Part shown: positions 17,101 to 24,806 of the stretch, piece by piece
Layout of the letters: each line of letters starts with the position of its first letter
Position numbering within the stretch: position 1 is the first letter of the stretch
NCBI GenBank assembly: GCA_003142635.1
Contig: PLMX01000178.1
Span: forward strand, 921 to 42,015
DNA: 41,095 bases
From: Syntrophaceae bacterium
Lineage (GTDB): Bacteria > Desulfobacterota > Syntrophia > Syntrophales > UBA2185
Reading direction: 5' to 3'
Position numbers and translations under genes: made by a program
Notes under the pieces: generated by a model
Told to the model about the DNA's origin: nothing
Seen by the model: only the letters and a program-made list of their open reading frames with translations
Database searches by the model: none

Positions 17101-17448
17101 ACCGAAACGGTTAAACAACGTCAAGCGGAACGGGAACATACCTTGTCGTTATCCCAAGGACAGCGATATATCCTCCGTGAACTAAGGGTCATTTTTGGTC
17201 TTAGTACTGATGAGGATGTCAAGATCCAAATCAACATTCTTGAAAAAACCTTCCGTGGTCCCATGACTACTGCTATCAACCGGGAAATTAACCGTATCCG
17301 CCGCAATGGAATGACGGGTGAACATCTAATACGAGCACTGACAGACCTTTATCATCAACATAGTATGCGTGATTGGTCAGATCGTCGGCGTCAGAGATTT
17401 GAAGACCATGTTATACCAAAGATAATCTGTAGCGAGGGTTTGGCATAG
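14113..17448 (+). CDS. SNF2-like helicase with N-terminal phospholipase D domain
   Basis: 1111 residues. An N-terminal PLD-like domain (about 1-215) has GRLHAKAYIFD and VVGSSNLTLAG, the HxK...GSSN layout of PLD nucleases. Next is a superfamily 2 helicase: motif I VVGLGKS (about 295-301), motif II VDESHNF (about 376-382), motif V IATDVLAEGLNL (about 777) and motif VI IQRFGRIDRIG (about 806). The last 250 residues are helical and unassigned. PLD-helicases of this kind accompany Eco57I-type methyltransferases in defence islands and could translocate on and cut unmodified DNA. The gene starts three bases after the antitoxin stop. Codon use is less GC-rich than the methyltransferase. Confidence 0.85.
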   Translation: MPAHDIIDNHQEKLVDHINRILDSSNAARFAVGYFFLSGLTAISEKLSRIKELRLLIGNTTNRETLEQLAEGYHRLEMVADAIEAERYPKRSDIKQMSTETTSSIRSGIELMDQTDEGETLVKSLVQMIEEKRLKVRVYTKGRLHAKAYIFDYGTVYDRNGKPVDRHEEGIAVVGSSNLTLAGVTHNTELNVIVQGNDNHAELVRWFEDLWKEAQEFDETLMQEMKVSWAMAPVRPYDIYVKTLYALVRDRIEGGDDQDILWDDEITKRLADFQKVAVKQAVQIIRDYGGAFVSDVVGLGKSYIGAAIVKHFERVEHSRPLIICPATLVDMWERYNEVYELNARILSMGFLRERDDRPVQFLKEDVNYRDRDFLLVDESHNFRYSDTQRYKIVEAFLETGKKCCFLTAAPRNKSAWDVYYQIKLFHQDDKTDLPIDPPNLKEYFRLVEKGEKDLPNLLANVLIRRTRNHILRWYGFDSETHRQIDPSRFREYKDGHRRAYVMVGSRHQFFPKRELETIEYSIEETYQGLYHELRGYLGKARKGQPVKPPPNELTYARYGLWHYVIKDKQKKEPYASLHRAGSNLRGLIRVLLFKRFESSVYAFRETVRRLLTVHGRFLEALSQGIVPAGEDAQAILYEPNQDEEQDLIEALRQVSGKYDAADFDLSRLKEHIAHDISLLERMLQLINPITPDQDAKLKTLQKRLTENPLKDGKRLIFTQYADTARYLFDNLNPDGVREDIDVIFSGDKSKAKVVGRFAPKANPEYRFTAGEKELMTVIATDVLAEGLNLQDCDKIINYDLHWNPVRLIQRFGRIDRIGSEHDVIYGFNFLPETGIERNLGLRQKLHNRIQEIHDTIGEDSAILDKTEHLNEEAMYAIYEKKGGQLSLFEDEEEEFLDLNEAEEILRQLKRDNPGEYDRIADLRDGIRTVKPSATKGLYVFCQAGRYQQLFLLNEKGEIISRDIPRILGNIKCGPDIQGLGLPSGYNGAVMRIKRQFTETVKQRQAEREHTLSLSQGQRYILRELRVIFGLSTDEDVKIQINILEKTFRGPMTTAINREINRIRRNGMTGEHLIRALTDLYHQHSMRDWSDRRRQRFEDHVIPKIICSEGLA

Positions 17449-17542
17449 AATTATCTGTGCCGTTACCAATTGTTCATTTCCCAAAATTGATACATAAGGG
17501 CAACAAAACGCAAAGAGTACCTAATTAGTAAAGGAGGCTGCT

Positions 17543-18187
17543 GTGCCAGTATTGCATAGATATAGCGATAGGGATGACTATTACATTCTTACCCGAATAA
17601 GAGGTAACATCATAACCTTTCAACTAACTGATGAAGGACAGCGGAGGTTGCATAAAGCTGGTATCAGCCCAGGACAGCAATTTACTCGTGCTCTCTTATT
17701 GGATCTTTATCGTTCAGGTGATGTTTTTACACACGGATCAGGACCAGGTGAAATTATAGATGATCGTCAATTGGTGTTGGATTTCTCAAATGACCCTGAT
17801 TCTGAAAAAATGTTTCCATCATGTGCAGACTGTGCATCTCTGAATGATCTACATTTAGTTGAAATAAAGGGGAGAGATCACCACGCAAGCATTTTATGTG
17901 ATGACTGTCGGTCTAAAAATGTTGCCACTATTGATACCAGTATTCCACTCTCAATGATCTCTCGGGGAATACTGAGCCGCTTATTAACAATAAAAGGAAT
18001 AAATAAGATAGACGCCTCAGTCACAGCCTATAAAGAATTGCTGGATGCCGAATTTGAATCTAAATGGGATGCCTATAGAAAGGGAAAGCCGGAACAAGCG
18101 TTATTAATTGACATCGATAATGGGAATCAGGAGGTTGATATGATCGCCTCACCCTGCAATGGCCGCTCTATAAATAAGAATATTTAA
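17543..18187 (+). CDS. Unknown zinc-ribbon protein of the defence island
   Basis: 214 residues, starting with GTG at 17543-17545; AAGGAGG (17531-17537) decides this start. Two CxxC knuckles (Cys94/97 and Cys119/122) with a 21-residue gap suggest a zinc ribbon. The N-terminal 65 residues look like a compact beta-rich domain, and the C-terminal 70 are helical. I do not recognise the family. It lies between the helicase and the GHKL ATPase, on the same strand with gaps of about 100 bp, so it is probably an adaptor or DNA-sensing subunit of the same system. Confidence 0.65.
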   Translation: MPVLHRYSDRDDYYILTRIRGNIITFQLTDEGQRRLHKAGISPGQQFTRALLLDLYRSGDVFTHGSGPGEIIDDRQLVLDFSNDPDSEKMFPSCADCASLNDLHLVEIKGRDHHASILCDDCRSKNVATIDTSIPLSMISRGILSRLLTIKGINKIDASVTAYKELLDAEFESKWDAYRKGKPEQALLIDIDNGNQEVDMIASPCNGRSINKNI

Positions 18188-18242
18188 GAAAATGCATAAA
18201 ATCTTAAAAATCCTTATGATCGGACCGTCAAAAAGGAAATAT

Positions 18243-18263
18243 ATTATCAGTATCAATGATAAT
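18243..18263. promoter_or_regulatory. Inverted repeat upstream of the GHKL ATPase gene
   Basis: ATTATCA (18243-18249), a 7-nt spacer and TGATAAT (18257-18263) form a perfect 7-bp inverted repeat 40 bp before the ATPase start. It could be an operator or part of a promoter. The arms resemble those of the toxin-antitoxin operator (ATCATAT) only loosely. Confidence 0.35.
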
Positions 18264-18303
18264 CGGACTATATTATTGAAAAGCATTATTTCGAAAAGTT
18301 GAA

Positions 18304-19938
18304 ATGAGCTTCAATGACCAAAACTTCAATTTAATAGACGACTCGTGGATACCCGAAACGACGGCAGAGTGGTTCGCATGGCTTGCACGCGAGGAAGAGA
18401 AGACTCGCAACTCATATCTGGCTAAACCTGCAACATTCATTTCAGAATACATAAAAGAAAAGCAAATCGCCCGCGATTATGAAGGGCGGGAAATTCTGGA
18501 ATTGCTGCAAAATGCAGCAGACCAAGCGCGTGAAAATAATTCTGCTGGTCGGGTTGTGATCGAATTGTTGCCAGACGGGTTAATTGTAGCAAATACTGGT
18601 GCTGCTTTTTCGGTTGGTGGAGTTCAGTCACTCGAAACAACACACCTCAGTCCCAAGTGGCGTAATAGGCGTCATCTCATCGGAAACAAAGGGCTAGGAT
18701 TCCGCTCTATTCTAAACTGGTCATCTTCTCCAATAATTCTCAGTGGCGAACTGAACCTATCCTACTCTCCGCAATATTCTAAACATATCTTGACCAAATT
18801 AATGGACAATCCTGAACTAAAACAGCGAGTCGAAGAAGTGCGTGGGGCAACTGAAGAGCTGGTTGTTCCCTTACTTCCTTTTCCTGGATACACCGAGTCA
18901 GGGCATTTGGATTCCTTTATAAAGACTGATTCGGCAGCATTGATATATTCACAATGCAGAGCTTGGCGGAAGAGAGGCTATGACACCGCATTGGGTATGC
19001 CATTTGACCGACCACATTTCTATAAAGAAGCAAAGGAGCAACTGGAAGCCTTGCGACCTGAGGTACTGTTGTTTGTTGAGTATCTCGTTGAACTGCGGTT
19101 TGTTGCATCCGGTACCGCCGACCGTGTATGGAGGATTGACGGTAATGAAAATCTATCCATGGTAACTGAGAATGATGAACCATTAGGATTGTGGAGAATA
19201 CACCGCAAGTCAGATATAATTCCCGATGACAAGACAGATACTGATCAGAAAGGGCCTCTGGACTATGAAATCGTTGTGGCTATTCCTGATGTCGAAAGTT
19301 TTGGGGAACTTAAACCGTCTCCTCTATTTTCATACTTTCCCACAGAGATAGAGTTGCCACATCCGGTTGTTTGCCATGCAACTCTTGAGTTGAATCAAAG
19401 CCGGAACCACACCCAGCAATGCGATAGCAATACTTATGTTCTCGAACAACTGGCTTTATTTCTTGCTGAAGTAGCAGAGATTCGTTCCAGTCAATATCCA
19501 GAAGGACCCAATGCAGGTTTCAGGTTACTTCTCCCCCTCAAAAGTTACCCTAATGATCTGGTGCGGGAAAAATTTCCTGAACAATTGATTTTGGCCGCAA
19601 GAGAACGGGCCATTGTTCCGACACTGAGCGGCCTACCACTGCGACCCCAAGTCGCCAGGCTTGTACCAGGTGTTGATGTTGTCTGGCTGCCTGCTGCTTC
19701 GTTTCCTGAAGTAGCTTTAATCAGAGATTCAAAGGAAAAAGAGTTTTTTTCTGAGCTGGGCGTCCCACAACTAAGTAATGTGGAATTACGGAAACGTCTT
19801 GTCGAGCTAAAATCTCTATCTATTGAGGAGCGAGCTCTACTGATTTCCGGGCTTATAAAAAATAACATTGAAAAGTCTGTTCATAGCTCTTCCCTTTTGC
19901 TTGACAATAATAGTAACCAAGTTCCAGACTCCGCCTAG
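18304..19938 (+). CDS. Sacsin-like GHKL ATPase, N-terminal part (ends at in-frame TAG)
   Basis: 544 residues. The GHKL ATP-binding fold is clear: N-box EILELLQNAADQA (about 62-75), G1-like LIVANTGAAFS and G2 IGNKGLGFRSIL (about 127-139), as in sacsin N-terminal ATPase-like domains of bacterial defence proteins. The frame stops at TAG (19936-19938), but the same frame stays open for another 2592 bases and encodes the rest of a normal-looking protein. The full gene would be about 1408 codons (18304-22530). The ribosome-binding site before the ATG is weak. This half may still be made as a truncated ATPase, or the gene is disabled. Confidence 0.75.
   Translation: MSFNDQNFNLIDDSWIPETTAEWFAWLAREEEKTRNSYLAKPATFISEYIKEKQIARDYEGREILELLQNAADQARENNSAGRVVIELLPDGLIVANTGAAFSVGGVQSLETTHLSPKWRNRRHLIGNKGLGFRSILNWSSSPIILSGELNLSYSPQYSKHILTKLMDNPELKQRVEEVRGATEELVVPLLPFPGYTESGHLDSFIKTDSAALIYSQCRAWRKRGYDTALGMPFDRPHFYKEAKEQLEALRPEVLLFVEYLVELRFVASGTADRVWRIDGNENLSMVTENDEPLGLWRIHRKSDIIPDDKTDTDQKGPLDYEIVVAIPDVESFGELKPSPLFSYFPTEIELPHPVVCHATLELNQSRNHTQQCDSNTYVLEQLALFLAEVAEIRSSQYPEGPNAGFRLLLPLKSYPNDLVREKFPEQLILAARERAIVPTLSGLPLRPQVARLVPGVDVVWLPAASFPEVALIRDSKEKEFFSELGVPQLSNVELRKRLVELKSLSIEERALLISGLIKNNIEKSVHSSSLLLDNNSNQVPDSA
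19936..19938 (+). other. In-frame amber codon splitting the ATPase/DUF3883 gene
   Basis: CCGCC-TAG-GTT lies in a frame open from 18304 to 22530, just before an eight-T run (19940-19947). Homologous-looking sequence continues immediately after it (VFFAPSTSISPNLPEWISL). TAG is a normal stop for several genes here (helicase, MaoC, both thiolase-region genes, second acyl-CoA dehydrogenase), so recoding is less likely than a nonsense mutation or read error. Confidence 0.85.
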
Positions 19939-22530
19939 GTTTTTTTTGCGCCGAGCACTTCAATATCACCTAACCTTCCTGAATGGATCTCTCTGCGTTT
20001 TCTGCACGATGGCTTGCGTGCTGAACTAATGCGGCAACTGAGGGCACAGGATGTCCGTGATCTACAAGGCAAGCTGTCATCGTTCGGTGTACTGGAATAC
20101 TCACTAGCAAATCTCATACGCCGCTTGGTTGCAGTCGCTAACAGACAAAAGAGGGACAATCAGGATCTTGCCACAAAATTCGATGAGGATGTAAGAGCGA
20201 CCGTCTTCTCTTTATTCCTCTCAGAGAATAAATCGGGTAAATGCCCTGAGTTTCCGGCAATCGCTTCTTTATCTTTACCTACTCAAGCAGGGACGAATGC
20301 GCCAGCAAATGAGCTTTACTTTGGCCACGGTTATGGGACACATGGCAATATTTTGCAGTCCCTTTACGCAAAGAGTCTCGAAAAGCTGGTTGTTGCACCT
20401 GACCGGATGGGGTTGTCCGGGAGTATTGAAGATATAAAAGCCTTTCTTATATGGGTTGGGGTAGCAGAATGGCCAAGGGAGGAATTCTCTGACAAACCTG
20501 ACGATGGATTCTTGAACTACGTCCTGGGGAAGATTCCATATCCATCGAAGTTTGACGATCGCTTATTCGAAACGATGGAAAAAGTTCAAAATCCAACTTT
20601 GAAAAATATACGTTCCGTCGATAGGTTGAAAGAGATACTTGAGCACGCCTCGCCTGCTGCTATTACAGCTTGGTTGGCACTGGACACACGGATGCACCAT
20701 TGGTTAAGGCCTCATACGGACCATGCCCTGCTCACCGCCCGTCGTGAAAGCGACTATAACCGGCGCACCTATCGGAGCACTTTACCTAGCTACCTCCGCT
20801 GGAAAATCGAAAACGTGTCTTGGATACCCAGTGAGAACAGTGAACCACTGAGACCAAGAGATTGTGTATTGGGTCAACGAGCAATTGAGGCTCTTTTCCC
20901 CAGGCCGCCAAAACCGTCGTCTGAACAAATGGAACTATTTGGTATATCTGATTTTGACCTGATTGAAGGCTGGCGTCGGGCTGGAGTACTGACGAGTTTA
21001 GCAGAGCTAGAATTGGAAGACATTTATGCTCGTTTGACGGAATTACCCGAAAGAGACCCAGAAGGCCTATTAGCTAGACCGCTCTACCGTTGGCTTTTGG
21101 ATGCGTCTGATTCGGCAATGGGTAACGGGGCAGCGGCAAGAGAGCGATTCATTAATAGTGGAAAAATGTGGGGAGTACACAAAGAGATATCTGATTACTA
21201 TCCGGTAAAAGCGCTCAGACACGCTGATTCAGAGGGCTTTCCAGCAAGTTTGCTATCACAACTGAAAATAGTACATCTTCCGTATCGTGTCGGTGCAGAT
21301 AAGGTTGAACGAATTTTTGGAGTCAAAGCGATTGACCGCATGGGAATACAGCAGCGTGTTAGAAGTTATCAACTTGTCGCAAATCTAGATCATGATTTCC
21401 AAAAGGCAAAACCGTTTCTTTTTTTATTGAGGACATCCCAGACGAGTCAGACACAATACTTGAAGTCCTTGAAAAACTTATCGCTTAGAATCTGTTCTGA
21501 GTTGATAGCAGTAATACGATACGAAGATCACGAATTCGAATTCATGCCATCGGTTTGGGGATGGTTGATTGAAAGTGATATACTTTACGTCCGTTCCGAT
21601 CCTGCGGAACCTCTCAACATATCCTCTGATCTTCTTGCCGACGCGATCGGTGCAGCGATTGCTTCTATGTTTCGTATCGGAGATGGTGGCGAGTTTGCAA
21701 GAATGTTTCTCTGCAAGGAAAGAGATAGAAAAACCCTTTTGAGAAAGATGCGGGGCGAGACAGCAGATGAGAACATGGAGCAGATTATTGCAGAATTCGG
21801 TATGGTTGATACGACAGCCCGTGTTGCGGCAATGCCAGCGAGCCAAACCATAGATGATCCATCCGTAAAACCTGAATCGTCCAACGATCTTCAGCCGAAC
21901 ACAGAGAACCTTCAAGAAAAGCCAGAAATAGATGATGCCCCATCCTCACCCCTTACAAATGGCGGCCCGCTTATTATTGAATCAGAACCACATAATCCAG
22001 TTAGCGCTAATAGGAAGCAGCCGCTCAGAATACAAAAAACAACAGGTGTGACAAAGCTCACAGTGGTTCATAAAGTAACGGATGGCGCATTTTGTGAGCG
22101 AAAAGCCCTTGAATTTGAAGAGTTAAGTGATCCCCATCGATTCCCTCTATTGGTGAGTCAGATCACTGGCAGCCTCGCGTTTGGGTGCGACATAATAAGC
22201 TTTGTTTCTAATGAAGATCGGGAAGCATTCAAATCTGGTACTAACCGAAACCTCGAAAAAATAATTCGTTTTATAGAAGTCAAAGGCCGCAAGCACGAGA
22301 GCGGTGCCATTGAGTTGAAAGGAAACGAGCTAAATGCCGCTATAGAAAACAAGTCTCGATTCTATATTTATCGTTTATTCAGATCCGGAAATGATGAGTA
22401 TCAGATGAGTATCCTGCAAAATCCTATTGACCAAAAAGAAGCATTGTCATCCTCCGTGTATGTTGACCTGAACCGAGCCAATGAGACGCAGAAATATGTG
22501 CTCACCGGTGGAATATTGGAAACCACTTAA
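19939..22530 (+). pseudogene. C-terminal part of the split ATPase gene, ending in DUF3883
   Basis: 863 codons continue in the same frame after the TAG. The first internal ATG (20014) gives 838 residues but has no ribosome-binding site, so independent translation is doubtful. The last 130 residues are a DUF3883 domain: LEFEELSDPHRFP, then IIRFIEVKGRKHESG and LKGNELNAAIENKSRFYIYRLF. Its E-V-K-G resembles the ExK half of PD-(D/E)xK nucleases, so it may be a nuclease or DNA-binding module gated by the GHKL ATPase. Intact family members are single proteins of about this combined size. Confidence 0.7.
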
Positions 22531-22868
22531 ATCACATATATCCAGCGGACATAAAAAAGTGGCGTTTCTCGTTCAAGGTCGCGCTTCTGGCTGCTGCCAC
22601 TGATATGAGCCGTCCACTCTTTCAACGGTAAGGATCACTCTTCGTGCGCAGCACAGAAACAAGGGGTCGTGAATCGAATATTTTTAAGAGATCGTCAACT
22701 ATCTTAAAAATAATAGCAGTCAGTGGAGTTGCAGTAATTGCTAACACGTCAATACGGGAAGTCATGATGAAGAGGTGAATATAATAATCGATTGAAAGCG
22801 TTGACCGCAAATCTCATCGGGAGCCAGCTTTATTGGCTATCCGCTGCAGCCACTTGTTTCGTTCACTT
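22531..22868. other. Convergent intergenic region between islands A and B
   Basis: No gene is visible in about 340 bases between the converging DUF3883 and TIR genes. It contains hairpin repeat copy B (22679-22712), which could terminate transcription from both sides, and a GTGGC/GCCAC pairing around 22559-22602. Confidence 0.5.
22679..22712. repeat. Dispersed AT-rich hairpin repeat, copy B
   Basis: TATTTTTAAGA (22679-22689) and TCTTAAAAATA (22702-22712) form a perfect 11-bp stem with a 12-nt loop. The stem sequence is shared with copies A, C and D. Confidence 0.75.
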
Positions 22869-23243
22869 TTAACCAATTAGCTTCTTGAGATTCTCCCAGT
22901 TCCATGAGTAAAGCTGACCTGCGTTGGGCACGGCAGTATACTTTCCATCCTTGTAACCGATAACCTGAACGACCCGTATACCTTCATCACGCGCCATCTT
23001 GACCTCTTTAAGAACTCCTGGTGCCTTGTATGTCTGTGGTCCAACCATAACAAGCACAATGTCAGACCGCTTGATCGCGGCCCGTGCTTTATCCTCCCAT
23101 GTCTTCATTGGTGCGGCTTCTTTCAACGAAGTGTCTATTACCTCGAAGGGAGAATCTTGTAGCCTCCCTTGCCCTATCACGAAGTCCTTCAGAACCTTAT
23201 CGTTGTCGAAGTCGAAACTCACGAATACTTTTTTCTTCGCCAT
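22869..23243 (-). CDS. Small ThsB-like TIR-domain protein
   Basis: A 124-residue single-domain protein of ThsB/DUF1863 type: KKVFVSFDFDND at the N-terminus, SDIVLVMVGPQT as the central strand and loop, then APGVLKEVKMA, with Glu80 at the expected NAD-cleaving position. GGAGAGAC precedes the start at suitable spacing. It is the last gene of the minus-strand group after two other TIR genes and the SLOG-patatin gene. In Thoeris, ThsB TIR proteins sense phage and turn NAD+ into a cyclic ADP-ribose-type signal; that role here is inferred from fold and context. Confidence 0.8.
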   Translation of the reverse strand: MAKKKVFVSFDFDNDKVLKDFVIGQGRLQDSPFEVIDTSLKEAAPMKTWEDKARAAIKRSDIVLVMVGPQTYKAPGVLKEVKMARDEGIRVVQVIGYKDGKYTAVPNAGQLYSWNWENLKKLIG

Positions 23244-23345
23244 AGCAGTCTCTCCGATATTATGAATTTTTTAAATTCCTACTTTTATCTAAATTATCGC
23301 TACAAACATGCCTGTTCTCCAATTAAATTCATTCCATCTTCAAAG

Positions 23346-23858
23346 TTAGAGATTTCTAATCGAAACTCCATCCGTCGTTTGGCCCGCAGGAAAAACCTCC
23401 AGCCCCCCTGTAGCACTTGTTAATTGTTTATAAAGCTGGAGATATTCGTTTCCGTACCATCTTCCGGTCTGGTCACTGGTTGGGATAACCAAAATTCTTT
23501 CAAGAGATTTGGATTTATCGGCATAACCTATCTCCCAGGGACACCATCGTGAGGAGGTTGAGTTCGGCGTAGCCAAAAAAAGAAACCAATCGAGACTGAG
23601 GATTCTTTCCTGTATACGTTGAGCCGTTCGCCTGTCGGGCTTCTCTGGCATGGAGTTGTCTTTCCAATCAATATATAACTCCCATCCGTTCTCGTAGAGC
23701 AGGATTTCAAGCCCCGCCGCAAGATCCTGATCGTCATGGCTGTGGCACAGGAATGCAGTCTGCTTTCTTCTCTGGTATGCCTCATCAACCGTTTTCATCC
23801 GCATAACTGTATACGAACGGCGGGCCGCCGCCCTGAGGGAATTCAAAGGTATCGGCAT
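23346..23858 (-). CDS. TIR-domain protein
   Basis: 170 residues. RKQTAFLCHSHDDQDLAAGLE (about 31-51) begins a TIR domain (strand A and AA loop), YIDWKDNSMP is the BB-loop region and SSRWCPWEIGYA (103-114) carries the likely catalytic Glu109. The first 30 residues are a basic extension. AAGGAGGAG before the first ATG favours the full-length start over Met19 or Met21. It differs strongly from the two flanking TIR proteins, so it could respond to a different phage trigger while feeding the same effector. Confidence 0.8.
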   Translation of the reverse strand: MPIPLNSLRAAARRSYTVMRMKTVDEAYQRRKQTAFLCHSHDDQDLAAGLEILLYENGWELYIDWKDNSMPEKPDRRTAQRIQERILSLDWFLFLATPNSTSSRWCPWEIGYADKSKSLERILVIPTSDQTGRWYGNEYLQLYKQLTSATGGLEVFPAGQTTDGVSIRNL

Positions 23859-24133
23859 AAAAAAATCTCCTCCTTTTTTAACCGCCGCAGAGAGCCTTAA
23901 CCCGGCAACGGATGACTACTATGATCCTTTTTATCGGAAAATGAACTTAATTCTGTCTTTTTAAATAATGAATCTTTCCAGATTCACGTTTCTTTTCCAC
24001 AAATGAATATACTTTCGTGTTCTTTTCATGAGATCCGAGGTCGTCTTTAACGTTACCTCGATATTTCAAAATCTCTCACTATTTTCGCTCCATGCGAACT
24101 CAAAACGCTGACGCCTCCGCGACAGGAACAGGG

Positions 24134-24742
24134 TTATCGAGTCTTGGTTATATCGAAGGTGTCAATTTTTTCGCACTTCTCGTATGCGTTTTCTATATAC
24201 TTTGAAGGATCCTTGAGAAAGTCTTCTTCCTCAATTAAAGAAATATAAGATCCACTTAGCTTATCCACCGTCTTACAGCGTTCGCATATATATATAGGAT
24301 CAATCAAATTGTACCTATTTTTAGATATGATCTGGTATACTTTGCTGTTTTCTATTGTGCGAGGCTTACAGCCGTCGTCATAGGGTTTGTACCCAACTAT
24401 CCACCCGTAATCTCCATTCCACTTCATGATTACACCGACAACTCCATTTGTTCTTGATGTCTTGTCTTTACGCGTAATCTCTTTAAGCGAGTATTCGATC
24501 TCCCAGTCTATCCATTTGCTGTTCTTAAGGTTGGGAGATATCACAACAATCGTTACAGACGTGCCGTGCATCATGTCCTTTAAATTCTCCTTGATGTTCT
24601 CCGTAGATGTATCCGTTAGATCCGGGGAATCGCTTGTTTCTCCTTGATAATAGATCGTATCATCCCCCAAAGCCTTAAGAATCTTGTCCCGCAAGCCTTG
24701 CGCCTCACTGTATTTATAGGATATAAATGTTTTTCTTGCCAT
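24134..24742 (-). CDS. ThsB/DUF1863-type TIR protein with C-terminal extension
   Basis: 202 residues. ARKTFISYKYSE opens the TIR-like domain, TSVTIVVISPN (61-71) is the core strand, and NSKWIDWEIEYSL (74-86) holds the likely catalytic Glu81. Residues 130-202 are an extra segment with a CxxC pair (CERC) and a charged tail. A strong AGGAGGA lies about 7 bases before the ATG. It follows the SLOG-patatin gene by 64 bp on the same strand, the closest pairing in the group, so it is the best candidate for that effector's signal maker. Confidence 0.8.
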   Translation of the reverse strand: MARKTFISYKYSEAQGLRDKILKALGDDTIYYQGETSDSPDLTDTSTENIKENLKDMMHGTSVTIVVISPNLKNSKWIDWEIEYSLKEITRKDKTSRTNGVVGVIMKWNGDYGWIVGYKPYDDGCKPRTIENSKVYQIISKNRYNLIDPIYICERCKTVDKLSGSYISLIEEEDFLKDPSKYIENAYEKCEKIDTFDITKTR

Positions 24743-24806
24743 TTATGTTCCTCCTGTTTGTTCTTATGATTCCATTTTGAAAAAGTTTTCTATTTTGTTC
24801 TTCTAA

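Noticed and set aside
19936-19938. TAG as a pyrrolysine codon
   Set aside because: Kept only as a remote option: several neighbouring genes use TAG as a normal stop, no pyl genes are visible, and the residue is not in a known Pyl protein family.
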